Assembly: GCA_038227045.1 (NCBI GenBank)
Contig: JBBRQD010000027.1
Coordinates: 1-56,365 of the forward strand
Origin: JANXLS01 sp038227045
GTDB lineage: Bacteria > Planctomycetota > SZUA-567 > H5-PLA8
Length of the DNA stretch: 56,365 bases
Direction of reading: 5' to 3'
Shown here piece by piece: positions 15,927-26,033 of the stretch (position 1 is its first letter; every line of letters starts with the position of its first letter). The notes under the pieces were generated by a model. That model was not told where the DNA came from. It saw only the letters and a program-made list of their open reading frames with translations, and ran no database searches. The translations under genes were made by a program, and so were the position numbers.

Positions 15927-18900
15927 TTACTGGTGTTTCGAATCCTCCGCCTTCGGCTTCTCAATCTCCGTTTTTTGCAGCGACAGGTATTCAACGAGAT
16001 CGCGCAGTTCGTTCCTGTTCAATTGCTTCGAAATATCCTGCGGCATCGGCGATTGCCCGGTCTTGCGCGATTCGATGTTATCCTTTTGAATCGTCACAAT
16101 TCCGTTGCCGTCGGCCAGCACAAGCACTTTATCGTCGTCTTTTTTGACAACACCCGTAAACCGCTGACCGTCTTTTGTTTTGACCGACGCACTTTCAAAG
16201 CCGGGCGCAATCACTTTATTCGGATCGATGATCGATTCGAGGATGTACTCGCGCTTCTGACGCAAGCCCAAGTCCGTCAGATTGGGGCCGACATCGCCGC
16301 CCTTGTTGCCGATCTTGTGGCAGCGGATGCAGGCGGCTTCGGCTTTCTCGAAGAAAATCTTTCGCCCCGCGCCGCCGTCCCCGCCGTAGAGGCACTCCTT
16401 ATACTGTTCTAGTAACGGAGCGTTGAGGCGCATGAATTCGAACTTTTCCAGCTTGACCTTGAAGTCCGGCCGAACGTAGGGCTCCTCTGGTGGGACAGGT
16501 TTCGCATTCGGATCTTTCGGCGGTTCCTTTGCATTGGGGTCTTTCTTCGGCTCCTCCTTCTTCTTATCCTCTTTTTTAGGCTCGGGCTTCACCTCCTCCG
16601 CGGCGCGCTTGGCCGTCGCATTGAGCACGTCCAGCATCAATTCTTTTTCCAGTTTACCCTCAAGCAGCGAATCCATGTAGGCGCCAATCAGTTTCTCGGC
16701 CCCCTTGCCGGGCCAGTCGTTCAGCGTCTGGATACCGAAGCGTTTGCTGTCGATAACTTGCCGTTCCAGCAATTCGCTGAGTTTCGGCGCCGCTTCCTCG
16801 GGCGCGATTTTGCCCAGCATCGCCAGGGCTTCTTTGCGCAAACCGAAATCACCGGCGTCCGACGCGGCGCGGATGGCTTCGGCCGCCTTCGGATCGTTCC
16901 GCGCGACGAGCGCCTTCAACGCGGCGACGCGCGTCGATCCCGGCATGCCGCCGTCCCCGATCACATCGAAGAACATCGAAATCGCTTCGTTGATATTGAG
17001 CTTATCCATGGCGATCAGCGCCGCCGTGCGAACTTGTTCGGGAATCGGACGCTCGATGGTCGTCTTTAAAAAATCGGCGAGCACCGGCTTGAGTACGTTT
17101 ACAGGATGGCTGGCGTCGCGCGGTCCCTGGATCGGGCGGAAAAGATTCGTCACGCGGTCGCGCAACGGCGGCTTGACCCAGTCGCCCAGCATCGTCATCG
17201 CGTCGGCGCGCATCGACGGATTCGCGTCGTCCTGTTGCGCAAATCGCAGCAGCGCGTTCGCCGAGGCTTCAGTACCCAGCCGGAAATTGGCGTTCAATAG
17301 GCGCTTGAGCAGAATATTGTTGTATGTCGGCTGTTCAATCAGCGCGGCAAGTTCCGGCAGTGCGCCGCTGATCGGCACATCGTTGATGGCGCGCGCGGCT
17401 TCGAGCACAATCGTGGGATCTTTGTCCGTCACGAACAGCGCGATTTCACTGCGCTCCAACCGGCGCATCGCCAGCAGCGACGCCATGCGCACGGCGGGCG
17501 ACGCGTCTTTCGCGGCGGCGAGAATGGCGTCAAAATCGTTGATCCACACCAGCGCCATCACGCCCGCATGGCGCAGATACGGATCTTTGTCTTCGGCCTC
17601 GCGAAGCATCGTCAGGATCGCCGGAATCGTTTCGCGTTTGCCAATTTTTCCCAGCGCGTTGGTCGCGTGAAAGCGCACGCGCGGCGATGAATCTTTCAAC
17701 AGTTTGACCAGTCCATCCACCGCCTTTTCAACATGGCGTTCGCCGAGCATCTTGGCGCTCTGGCCCTTAAGCGCCGAATCCGGATCGTCAAGCATCGGAA
17801 TCAACGCATCCATCGCGCGCAGGCTTGGAGGTGACTTTCGCGCGATCATCTCCAAACCCCAGATCGCGGCGATGCGCGCGTCCTGTTTCTCTTTCTTCGC
17901 AAGCACGCCTTCGAACGCCGCGATCGATTTCGCTTCGTCAGCAGCGGCTTTGTCCACAATCGCAAATTGTGCCTCCTGCCGAATGCGCAGATCCTGGTGT
18001 CCCAGCAACGTGGCCAATTCCTCGACGCTGCGCTGCTCGAATCCTTCTCCAAGAAGCTTCTTGACCTCGGCAACAATCGGTTCCTGAACGCTCTTCTCTT
18101 CAAAGAGCCGGTAGATGCGCCCCTTGCCGGTCTTCGTCCAGCCTTCAACCCAATCGGAAACATACAGCCCGCCGTTGACTCCCCAACACACATCCGTGCA
18201 GAGACAGCCTTCAATCAACACGGCGCGATCGACCAGCTCAAACGACGCGCCCTTGGGCTGCACTTTAAAGGAGTGCACCTTCGCTGTAATGCCGCCGGTA
18301 AAATCGCAGAGGAAGAAATGCTCCTTGTAACGGTCGGGCATTCCGGTGCCCGGATAATACACATTCCCCGAAGGCCCGGCGGTAATCAGGCCAACAGGTG
18401 GCAGGATGTAGCGCGGTTGATCGGGATTCTGCTCATGCCACATTTTCTCGGCATTGAACTGCCCAAGCGCAGTCGTCGTTTTGACGTACTGCCAGCCGAT
18501 GCGCCAGCCATAGTCCGCGCCTTCCACGAGGTACTCCCAACGCGCCTTGTCGCCGGAATCGGCGTTGTTGTCGCCGGTGAACAGATTGCCGTAGCGATCG
18601 AACGAAAGCGACTGTGGGTTGCGCAACCCCGTGCAATAAATTTCGAGCCCCGTGCCGTCTTGATTGCAGCGGAAAACACAGCCAGAATCCGGATTGTCGA
18701 TCAGCCGCCCGTCGGAAGTCTTGACGCGCGCGCCGCGATCGCCGATGCTGAAATAAAGCCTCCCATCGGGCCCCAGTTTCAAGCCGTGCAGATCATGCCC
18801 CATGAACGCATTGCGCACACCATATCCATAATGCAGCGACTTGCGCTGCGTCGCGTAACCGCCGCCCTTTTCGTCTTTGAGCATCCAGACGTTCGGAATA

Positions 18901-19499
18901 TTCGTGAACCACACGGTGCCTTTGCGCGCGAGAATTCCCGCGCCGACCCCGTCGAGAATCGAATCGAATCCTTCGGCAAAGACCTGCGAGAAATCGGCCT
19001 TCCCCTTCCCCGCCCGGTCTTCGACGAGCTTGATGCGCTCGCTGGCATAGCCGAGCGTCTTGTACACATCCGCGCCCAAGTGCCGCTTCTGAAACGCGGC
19101 GCGGTCCTCGACGGAACGCGAGTTGAGATCCTCGTCGAGCCAGTCCATGTGCTGCCGGTTATCGATCACTCCTTCGCCGACGCGGAACGTTTCAGCAACG
19201 AAGAATCGCCCCTTCTCGTCAACGCTGAACGCGACGATGTTGGCCACGAGCGGTTCGGCGGCAAACAGTTCGCACTTGATATCCTTGTCGAGCTTGAATT
19301 TCTTGATCGCCGTTTCGCCGTCGTCGGAGGCTTCGAAGACCTTGAACGGATACTTCGGTTTCTCGCCGGGCGAAGCAGCGTCGGCCGGGTTGGAATCTTT
19401 GGGCTTGTCGGCTTCTTTGTCCGTTTCGCCCGCATGAATGACGGCGCAAATGAGCAGGCACGGGAGCACAAAAAATGCGATGAGAGTTTTGGTTTTCAT
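15927..19499 (-). CDS. PVC-type membrane-bound dehydrogenase with HEAT repeats and C-terminal cytochrome c
   Basis: The protein has 1,190 residues with a Sec signal (LIAFFVLPCLLICAVIHA). An N-terminal beta-propeller of the glucose/sorbosone-dehydrogenase kind follows (GLKLGPDGRLYFSIGDRGAR, TGLRNPQSLSFDRYGNLFTG). Then come many HEAT repeats (about 490-950), a Lys/Pro/Glu-rich linker (about 960-1010), and a C-terminal PVC-type haem domain with CIRCH at 1057-1061 and DVGPNLTDLG. It probably oxidises a sugar or alcohol outside the cytoplasm and passes electrons to its own haem; the substrate is unknown. A related protein is encoded at 21999-25436. No clear ribosome-binding site is seen before the ATG. 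Confidence 0.9.
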   Translation of the reverse strand: MKTKTLIAFFVLPCLLICAVIHAGETDKEADKPKDSNPADAASPGEKPKYPFKVFEASDDGETAIKKFKLDKDIKCELFAAEPLVANIVAFSVDEKGRFFVAETFRVGEGVIDNRQHMDWLDEDLNSRSVEDRAAFQKRHLGADVYKTLGYASERIKLVEDRAGKGKADFSQVFAEGFDSILDGVGAGILARKGTVWFTNIPNVWMLKDEKGGGYATQRKSLHYGYGVRNAFMGHDLHGLKLGPDGRLYFSIGDRGARVKTSDGRLIDNPDSGCVFRCNQDGTGLEIYCTGLRNPQSLSFDRYGNLFTGDNNADSGDKARWEYLVEGADYGWRIGWQYVKTTTALGQFNAEKMWHEQNPDQPRYILPPVGLITAGPSGNVYYPGTGMPDRYKEHFFLCDFTGGITAKVHSFKVQPKGASFELVDRAVLIEGCLCTDVCWGVNGGLYVSDWVEGWTKTGKGRIYRLFEEKSVQEPIVAEVKKLLGEGFEQRSVEELATLLGHQDLRIRQEAQFAIVDKAAADEAKSIAAFEGVLAKKEKQDARIAAIWGLEMIARKSPPSLRAMDALIPMLDDPDSALKGQSAKMLGERHVEKAVDGLVKLLKDSSPRVRFHATNALGKIGKRETIPAILTMLREAEDKDPYLRHAGVMALVWINDFDAILAAAKDASPAVRMASLLAMRRLERSEIALFVTDKDPTIVLEAARAINDVPISGALPELAALIEQPTYNNILLKRLLNANFRLGTEASANALLRFAQQDDANPSMRADAMTMLGDWVKPPLRDRVTNLFRPIQGPRDASHPVNVLKPVLADFLKTTIERPIPEQVRTAALIAMDKLNINEAISMFFDVIGDGGMPGSTRVAALKALVARNDPKAAEAIRAASDAGDFGLRKEALAMLGKIAPEEAAPKLSELLERQVIDSKRFGIQTLNDWPGKGAEKLIGAYMDSLLEGKLEKELMLDVLNATAKRAAEEVKPEPKKEDKKKEEPKKDPNAKEPPKDPNAKPVPPEEPYVRPDFKVKLEKFEFMRLNAPLLEQYKECLYGGDGGAGRKIFFEKAEAACIRCHKIGNKGGDVGPNLTDLGLRQKREYILESIIDPNKVIAPGFESASVKTKDGQRFTGVVKKDDDKVLVLADGNGIVTIQKDNIESRKTGQSPMPQDISKQLNRNELRDLVEYLSLQKTEIEKPKAEDSKHQ

Positions 19500-19663
19500 A
19501 TAAATCAGTATATGGATCGCGCTATTTTATTCAATAGTTAAGAAAATGGGGTAATCTCGTCCACTCCGCCCCACATATTTCCCAACACTGCCATTGCACT
19601 TCCCGCCAACTCCGCTATTTTTGCATCGAACTTTCAACTTCTCTGCATCACCGATTGGACACC

Positions 19664-21748
19664 ATGTCTGAAAATCACGAAACGGGCCACGCTTCCGCGC
19701 CGCCTGCCGCGCGGAACGTGTTTGCGTATCCGGGCTATGTCAAGCTGTTGTCGGCATCGCTGCTCGGTGCGCTGGGCGACCGGTTTTATCAGGGGTTGAT
19801 GATCGCCACGGCGAACGAAATCTTTCAAGGCAAGACCGACGCACTGAAGGAACTCGGCAGCCGGCAGAATCTGCGCGTGCAGATTTTCTCCATTCTACCG
19901 ATGCTCATTCTCTACGCGCTCGTCGGTTCACTGGTCGATTCCTGCGATCGACGCAGGCTGCTGGTGTGGATCGAAGGCATCAAGGTCGCTGTGGTGCTCG
20001 GCTTCGTCTGGCTGCTGCGCAATATCCCCGGACTGCGCGAAGCCGGATCGGTCGGCATTATTCCCATGGAATGGTATTGCGGGCTGAGTTTGGTCGCGTT
20101 GTTGAATGCCATCACGGTCCCGTTCAGTCCCGCGCGCGCCTCCATCGTCCCGGATGTGCTGCCCGAGGAACGGCGTTCGTTGGGCGCGAGTTTAATCGCC
20201 ACGGCGGGACTCGTTAGTTATTTAATCGGCGGCCTGGCGGGATTGTACCTCGCGCGCACCGAGGCGCTGGGGCCAGTTAATATGGCACTGATTGCGTCAG
20301 GCGTCTTTCTCGTTTCGATGCTGATCTTCCGCACGCTCCCGCAGAGCGTCACTATTCCGAACAATCAAAAGAAAGGCGATGGCACCGGACACGCCACACA
20401 GAAAATGTCGTTCGGCGAATATGTAGCCGAGCAATGGGACGGCTTCAAATATTGCGTCCAACACCCCAGCCTGATCGCGCTGATCTTCTTCGAAACAGTC
20501 TTTTGGACCATGGCCGCGATGGTGCTTGTTTTCATTAATTACTACGCCATCCACGTCCTGTCCCTGAAAGGGGGCGACATCACCACATTCACGTCGAACG
20601 GCCTGGGACTCGCGGGACTCGGCATCGTCGTCGGTGCAATTGGCGCTGGCAAAACGCAGCGCCCTATCAGCCCGATCTTCGCTTACACTCCCGCATTTTT
20701 CCTGGTGGGCGTCGGCATGTTCTCATTCACTTATCCGCCATCGATCGAAACGATCAATGGCGTGGCCGTGACGAGCGCCTCGTGGTTGTTCTATCCACTT
20801 CTGCTGATGATGGCGCTGGGCGGTGGCATGATGCTGGGACGAGTCGATGCCGACATTCTGGCCATCGCCGATGAACGCTATCGCGGGCGCATCTTTTCCG
20901 TGAAGGCCGTGGCGTTCGGCATCTGCACGCTGGCGACGACGTATTTTCTCAGCGAGCAGTTTTCATCCGCGCAAAAGGGCCTCGTGATTAACGCGTTGCC
21001 CAACTTGATTCTGTGGTCGCTGCCCATGGTGTTTGTCTTCGCCTGGCTGGTCGATGTCGCGATCTGGTCGCACCACACCGATATTCCAGCGCCGAATTTG
21101 CGCATGAGAATTCAGTTCCAATTGTGCAGCATCATCACGCTGATCTGGGTCAAAATCCATTTCCGCTACACCACGGTCGGCGCGGAGAAAGTCCCCAAAA
21201 CAGGCGGAATGATTCTGGTCGCCAACCACGGCAGTTTCCTCGACCCGATCCTCCTGGGTTCGGGCTGCCCGCGCATGGTTCAATACATGATGTACACGTC
21301 GTATTACACGTCGATAATGCATCCGATTTTCCGCTGGCTAAGCGCCATACCCGTTGACGAGAAGAAGAACTTGCAGGCGCTGAAGACCGGCGTCGCGTCG
21401 TTGGAAAAAGGCGCATGTCTTGGCATCTTCCCCGAAGGGCTGGTGGCATACGAAAAGAAAATGTACCCGCCGCAAGGCGGAGCCATCTTCCTCGCGCAAC
21501 GCTCAGGCGCGCCAATCGTGCCCGTCGCCTTGAAAGGCGATTGGGACGCCTTGCCGCGCTATGCGTGGTTTCCGCGCTTCAAAAAAGTAACCGCAATCTT
21601 CGGCGATCCCTTCACGGTGCCCAAGAACCTCTCCAAGCCGGAACTCGCTGAACTCACCCAAAAAATGATGGCGACAATCGCCGGAATGCTCGGCATCCCT
21701 CCGCCGGAAATGCCAGCCCAAACCCCGGAACCGGCAGCGAAGACTTAG
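19664..21748 (+). CDS. MFS transporter-PlsC acyltransferase fusion (LplT-PlsC type)
   Basis: The protein has 694 residues. The first 450 or so form a major-facilitator transporter resembling lysophospholipid flippase LplT, with about 10-12 membrane segments and GALGDRFYQG near the N-terminus. The last 180 or so form a 1-acyl-glycerol-3-phosphate acyltransferase with the catalytic HX4D in NHGSFLDP (His522, Asp527) and the FPEG motif (589-592). Together they could import a lysophospholipid and re-acylate it in the inner leaflet. The acyl-ACP synthetase (AMP-binding) domain that ends the three-part Aas-like proteins is absent. ATG 19664 is used; TTG 19655 is the alternative. Confidence 0.9.
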   Translation: MSENHETGHASAPPAARNVFAYPGYVKLLSASLLGALGDRFYQGLMIATANEIFQGKTDALKELGSRQNLRVQIFSILPMLILYALVGSLVDSCDRRRLLVWIEGIKVAVVLGFVWLLRNIPGLREAGSVGIIPMEWYCGLSLVALLNAITVPFSPARASIVPDVLPEERRSLGASLIATAGLVSYLIGGLAGLYLARTEALGPVNMALIASGVFLVSMLIFRTLPQSVTIPNNQKKGDGTGHATQKMSFGEYVAEQWDGFKYCVQHPSLIALIFFETVFWTMAAMVLVFINYYAIHVLSLKGGDITTFTSNGLGLAGLGIVVGAIGAGKTQRPISPIFAYTPAFFLVGVGMFSFTYPPSIETINGVAVTSASWLFYPLLLMMALGGGMMLGRVDADILAIADERYRGRIFSVKAVAFGICTLATTYFLSEQFSSAQKGLVINALPNLILWSLPMVFVFAWLVDVAIWSHHTDIPAPNLRMRIQFQLCSIITLIWVKIHFRYTTVGAEKVPKTGGMILVANHGSFLDPILLGSGCPRMVQYMMYTSYYTSIMHPIFRWLSAIPVDEKKNLQALKTGVASLEKGACLGIFPEGLVAYEKKMYPPQGGAIFLAQRSGAPIVPVALKGDWDALPRYAWFPRFKKVTAIFGDPFTVPKNLSKPELAELTQKMMATIAGMLGIPPPEMPAQTPEPAAKT

Positions 21749-21754
21749 CGTTTT

Positions 21755-21812
21755 TGTGGTGCAGACTTCCAGCCTGCAATTCCAGCGATGCAGGCTGAAA
21801 GCCTGCAGCACA
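21755..21812. repeat. imperfect inverted repeat of the GCAGGCTG type
   Basis: The arms 21755-21778 and 21789-21812 (TGCAGGCTGAAAGCCTGCAG at its core) are near-complementary with a few mismatches and a 10-base loop. The element lies 7 bp after the stop of the MFS-PlsC gene and could form a transcript-end stem. The rest of the gap to 21998 holds no gene. Confidence 0.7.
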
Positions 21813-21998
21813 ACACGAGCACAACCATTCCGCCAATTCCCAACCCTGCCTCGGCAGCGCAGGTGTATCCACTTGAACTGAAGTGTCGAATCACACGCCT
21901 GATTTATTTTGTTACGATTTGTGATATTTCAGTGTATTGAAGTTGCCCTCGGTTTTTGGAAATCCATTCGCATTCAAGCTAATAAGGTGTCGCCCCAA

Positions 21999-24900
21999 AT
22001 GAATCGTTTACTCGCGCTGCTCATCTGCTGCATGACCGTCTGTTTTGGAATCGCATTCGCCGGCGAAAAAGCCGTTGAAGAATTCCCCGCCCGGCCCCCG
22101 GTGCCGTACCTTTCCGTTGAAGACGAACTAAAATCCTTCGTGCTCCCCGAAGGCTATCGCATGGAAATAGTGCTCGATGAGAACAGTATCAAGGAGCCGG
22201 TGGTATGCGTCTTCGATGCCAACGGCCGCCTGTTCGTCTGCGAAATGCGCACCTACATGCAGGACATCGACGGCACCAAGGAACTGGAACCCGGAGGCCG
22301 CGTTTCGTGCCACGAAAGCACCAAGCGCGATGGCGTCTTCGACAAACATTCCGTCTACGCCGATAAAATGCTCCTGCCGCGCATGGTCCTGGCGCTCGAC
22401 GACCGCATACTGATCAACGAGACCGATACCAATGACATTTACATCTACAAAGATACCAAGGGCGACGGCGTCTCCGACAAAAAAGACCTTTGGTACGCGG
22501 GCGGCAAGCGCGGTGGAAATCTGGAGCACCAGCAGAGCGGGTTGATTTGGGGATTGGACAATTGGATGTACCAATCGACCAACTCCTTTCGACTGCGCTG
22601 GACCGGCACGGGCAAGGAACCGCTGAAGGAAAACACGCCCGGCAACGGGGGGCAATGGGGCATCAACCAGGATAATTATGGTAAAATGTGGTTTTCCAAC
22701 GCCGGCGGCGAACAGGGGTTTGTCAGCTTTCAATTACCTATTATTTACGGCGCCATCTCGCTGCCCGAACAGTCCCCACCCGATTTCCTCGAAGTCTGGC
22801 CGCTCGTGGGACTCGGCGACGTCCAGGGCGGCCACGGCCGACACCGTTTTCCCGATTTGACCTTGAATCACATGACGGCGTCCTGCGGCAATGAGATCGT
22901 CCGGGTCGACCGGCTGCCGGAAGACCTGCGCGGCGACGCGCTGATCTGCGAACCGGTCGGACGATTGATCCGCCGCGCCAAGGTGGAAGATCACGAGGGC
23001 ATGACGTACATCAAGAATGTACTCGATAAAAAGGAATGGCTTGCATCAACCGATCCCAATTTCCGTCCGATCAACATTGCCAACGGACCCGATGGCTGCC
23101 TGTACATCGTGGATATGTACAGAGGCATCATTCAGGAAGGCGCATGGGTAAAAGAAGGAAGTTACCTGCGCAAGGTCGTCAAGCAGTTTAATCTCGACAA
23201 GAACGCCGGACGCGGCCGCATCTGGCGGCTGGTGCACAAGGATTTCAAGCCGGGTCCGCAACCCCACATGCTCGACGAAACGCCCGCGCAATGGGTCGCG
23301 CATCTCGAACACCCCAACGGCTGGTGGCGCGACGCGGCGCAGAAACTGCTGATCGTCAAGGGCGACAAATCGGTCATTCCCGCGCTGGTTGAAATGGCGA
23401 AATCGAACAAGGATCATCTCGCGCGTATTCACGCGCTCTGGACGCTCGAAGGACTCGACGCGCTCGAAAAAGACGTCGTGCTCGCGGCGCTTAAGGACGA
23501 ACATCCGAAAGTCCGCGCCGCCGCGATTCGCGCAGGTGAAAAGCTGATGCTAAACAAGGATAATGCGGCGATCGCGGATCAAGTCAAGACCATGACGGCG
23601 GACACCGATCCGAACGTGGTGCTGCAAGTCGTTCTGACGGCCAAGCTGCAGAAATGGCCCGATTTCCCCAAGATCGCAACGCAAGTAATGGCCCAAACCA
23701 AATTCGAAGGCGTCAAAAAGATCGGCTTAAAAATATTGCAGACCGGCCCGTCGTTCGATCCGAAGCGCTTCAATAAAACCGAGCTCGCGCGCCTGAGCCA
23801 CGGCGAAACCATCTTCCGCGAATTGTGTTATTCCTGCCACGGCTTCGATGGAAAAGGCATGTCGAAAGACGCCGCGCCCGCGGGCCTGGTTTTGACCGCC
23901 AAATCGACAGGCACCACAATCGCGCCGCCGCTGGCGGGATCGGCTTCGGTCCACGACCGCGATTCGATGCTGCGCGTCATCATGAGTGGCTTGAACGGCC
24001 CCGTCGCCGGAAAAACATACGACGCGCAGATGGTGCCGATGAATACCAACGACGACGAATGGATCGCCGACGTGTCGTCCTACGTGCGAAACAGTTTCGG
24101 CAACCACGGTTCGATGGTCCACTGGACCGACTCCGCGCGCGCCCGGCTCGAAGCTCAAGACCGGCTTGTCCCGTGGACGAGCGAGGAACTAAAGAAGCTG
24201 CAACCCAAGACGCTCCAAAACCTGGATGCCTGGAAATTAACTGCAAGCCACAATTCAGAAGCGGCGAAGTCCGCAATCGATGGTAACCCGGAGACACGCT
24301 GGGACACGAAGGGCGATCAAGCTCCCGGCCAATGGTTCCAAATTGAATTGCCAGAGACGACGGAAATCGCCGGCATCCTGTTGAATTACGCCAATTCCGC
24401 GGGCGATTTTCCGCGCGGGTATAAGGTGGAGATTTCCACCGACGGCAAAACCTGGGGGAAACCCATCGCCGAAGGAAAAGGAGAGCCGTCGGTCACCGAG
24501 ATTAATTTCAATCCCGTCAAAACGAAGTTTCTGCGGATCATTCAAACCGGTTCGACGAAGGGCACATTCTGGTCCATCCACGAACTGGCGCTTTATCCGC
24601 CGAACAGGCCGCATGAAAACGCAGAGAACACCGCGAAAAAGAAATTGCTGGCGGTAACCGTCGCGCTCGGCAACCGCAGCGCGTCAATCCCCGCGGGCGA
24701 AAAAGCCCTCTCCGACATCGGTCAGCGCACTGGCGCCTTCTCGGTGGATTTCATCAAACAGCCCGGCGCGCGACCGACCGACAAAGCGCAGGAGGAAAAG
24801 TGGCTGGAGAAGATCAAAAAAGAATTCGCGGATAAGCTCTCGCCCGAGAACTTGAAAAAATACGACGGCGTGATTTTCCTCAACACGTCCGGCGAACTAC

Positions 24901-25436
24901 CGCTCCCCGACAAGCAGGGCTTCATCGATTGGCTGAAGACCGGCAAGGCGTTCATCGGAGTCCACGGCGCGGCGGACACGCTGCACGAATTCAAGCCCTA
25001 CAGCGAGATGCTCGGTTGTGAGTACGAAGGCAACGCCTGGAACGAACTCGTGACGCTGCGCATCAAAGACCGCAAGCACCCCGCCAGCGCTACGTTCCTG
25101 ACGAAGTTTGATTTCACCGACGAAATCTACCAGTTCAAGAAATGGAAAAGCGACGATGTCCACACAATCATCGCGCTGGATCCGTCAAACGACACGCGCC
25201 CAAAGAAAGCCGAAAAGCCCGGCGATCCGGAAAAAGGTTTCTTCGAACGCGGCTGCCGCGAAGACAAAGATTACGCAGTGGCCTGGACAAAAGAATTCGG
25301 CACGGGGCGCGTGTTCTACACATCGCTGGGACAGTCCGACGCATCGTGGAAGGACGACAAATTCCAGGAACACCTTTACGGCGGTATTAAATGGGCGCTC
25401 GGGTTGGTCGCCGACGACGGTACGCCAAAGAAATAA
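21999..25436 (+). CDS. PVC-type dehydrogenase fused to cytochrome c, F5/8 discoidin and ThuA domains
   Basis: The protein has 1,145 residues with a Sec signal (LLALLICCMTVCFGIAFAG). In order: a beta-propeller dehydrogenase region (about 40-430, with NGPDGCLYIVDMYRG), short HEAT repeats (about 450-580), cytochrome c with CYSCH at 610-614, an F5/8 type C-like sugar-binding domain (about 750-860, SAIDGNPETRWDTKGDQAPG), and a ThuA-like domain (about 876 to the end, with FIGVHGAAD and GRVFYTSLGQS). The mix of redox, carbohydrate-binding and ThuA parts points to extracytoplasmic sugar-polymer use. ATG 21999 precedes the signal peptide, and AAGG lies about 13 bp upstream. The frame itself opens at 21909. 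Confidence 0.9.
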   Translation: MNRLLALLICCMTVCFGIAFAGEKAVEEFPARPPVPYLSVEDELKSFVLPEGYRMEIVLDENSIKEPVVCVFDANGRLFVCEMRTYMQDIDGTKELEPGGRVSCHESTKRDGVFDKHSVYADKMLLPRMVLALDDRILINETDTNDIYIYKDTKGDGVSDKKDLWYAGGKRGGNLEHQQSGLIWGLDNWMYQSTNSFRLRWTGTGKEPLKENTPGNGGQWGINQDNYGKMWFSNAGGEQGFVSFQLPIIYGAISLPEQSPPDFLEVWPLVGLGDVQGGHGRHRFPDLTLNHMTASCGNEIVRVDRLPEDLRGDALICEPVGRLIRRAKVEDHEGMTYIKNVLDKKEWLASTDPNFRPINIANGPDGCLYIVDMYRGIIQEGAWVKEGSYLRKVVKQFNLDKNAGRGRIWRLVHKDFKPGPQPHMLDETPAQWVAHLEHPNGWWRDAAQKLLIVKGDKSVIPALVEMAKSNKDHLARIHALWTLEGLDALEKDVVLAALKDEHPKVRAAAIRAGEKLMLNKDNAAIADQVKTMTADTDPNVVLQVVLTAKLQKWPDFPKIATQVMAQTKFEGVKKIGLKILQTGPSFDPKRFNKTELARLSHGETIFRELCYSCHGFDGKGMSKDAAPAGLVLTAKSTGTTIAPPLAGSASVHDRDSMLRVIMSGLNGPVAGKTYDAQMVPMNTNDDEWIADVSSYVRNSFGNHGSMVHWTDSARARLEAQDRLVPWTSEELKKLQPKTLQNLDAWKLTASHNSEAAKSAIDGNPETRWDTKGDQAPGQWFQIELPETTEIAGILLNYANSAGDFPRGYKVEISTDGKTWGKPIAEGKGEPSVTEINFNPVKTKFLRIIQTGSTKGTFWSIHELALYPPNRPHENAENTAKKKLLAVTVALGNRSASIPAGEKALSDIGQRTGAFSVDFIKQPGARPTDKAQEEKWLEKIKKEFADKLSPENLKKYDGVIFLNTSGELPLPDKQGFIDWLKTGKAFIGVHGAADTLHEFKPYSEMLGCEYEGNAWNELVTLRIKDRKHPASATFLTKFDFTDEIYQFKKWKSDDVHTIIALDPSNDTRPKKAEKPGDPEKGFFERGCREDKDYAVAWTKEFGTGRVFYTSLGQSDASWKDDKFQEHLYGGIKWALGLVADDGTPKK

Positions 25437-25437
25437 G

Positions 25438-25959
25438 TCTCTCGCAAAGACGCAAAGGCGCAAAGAACGGCGGGAGAAAATATGGAAGGGAAGCGTCGGC
25501 GCAAGTGGCTTCAGATTCATCTTTCGACGGCGATTTTAATGCTTTTTGTCACGGGTGTGATCCTATGGGCAAACATCTGTTCAGAAAATGTCTCTGACTA
25601 TGACGACAAATTGCTGACATCTCATGCGCGCGATTTCGTAGATGCAGGTGGCAAAACGCATGAACAATATTACGTCTATCAACGCCATGATTTTGGATGG
25701 CCTTTTCGTGTAGCGATCTTCAATGATATGCGACAGAATCTAGATGGAGTCACCAAAGAAAATCGCCAGCGATATTATGTTTTTCAACATGGTTTGAGTT
25801 CGATTGCCGACAACGTTATTTTGGCGCTTCTGATTAACATCGGTGTGGCTTTTTTGAGTGAACTGTACATTCGTCGTTGTGAATTCAAACGATAGGCTTT
25901 GGGACACATAGAACACCCTTTCCCTGCCGTTCTTTGCGCCTTTGCGTCTTTGCGAGAGA
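25438..25959. repeat. 34-bp perfect inverted repeats bracketing a small membrane gene
   Basis: The arms 25438-25471 (TCTCTCGCAAAGACGCAAAG...) and 25926-25959 are exact reverse complements over 34 bp, and the similarity continues a few bases inward with one inserted base. Between them lies only the small gene 25482-25895. A weaker copy of the arm (CTTTGCGAGAGAAA) occurs before glyQS at 30721-30734. A further CTTTGCGTCTTTG follows just outside the right arm. The unit resembles a small mobile cassette without its own transposase. Confidence 0.85.
25482..25895 (+). CDS. small two-TM membrane protein, HLSTA/GWP family (copy 2)
   Basis: The 137-residue protein begins RRRKWLQIHLSTAI and passes straight into a membrane segment (LMLFVTGVILWANI). 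The outside loop contains HDFGWPF, and a second segment lies near the C-terminus (NVILALLINIGVAFLSELYI) followed by RRCEFKR. It shares the N-terminal signature, the GWP motif and the two-TM plan with genes at 14028 and 40546. It sits alone between 34-bp perfect inverted repeats and has a lower GC content than neighbouring genes, which suggests it moved in as a cassette. Function is unknown. Confidence 0.72.
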   Translation: MEGKRRRKWLQIHLSTAILMLFVTGVILWANICSENVSDYDDKLLTSHARDFVDAGGKTHEQYYVYQRHDFGWPFRVAIFNDMRQNLDGVTKENRQRYYVFQHGLSSIADNVILALLINIGVAFLSELYIRRCEFKR

Positions 25960-26033
25960 AAATGTTTTGTGTCTTTGCGTCTTTGTGTTAAAACCCCCCA
26001 CCTAAAATTCAATAACCGCTCAAGGAGATATGA

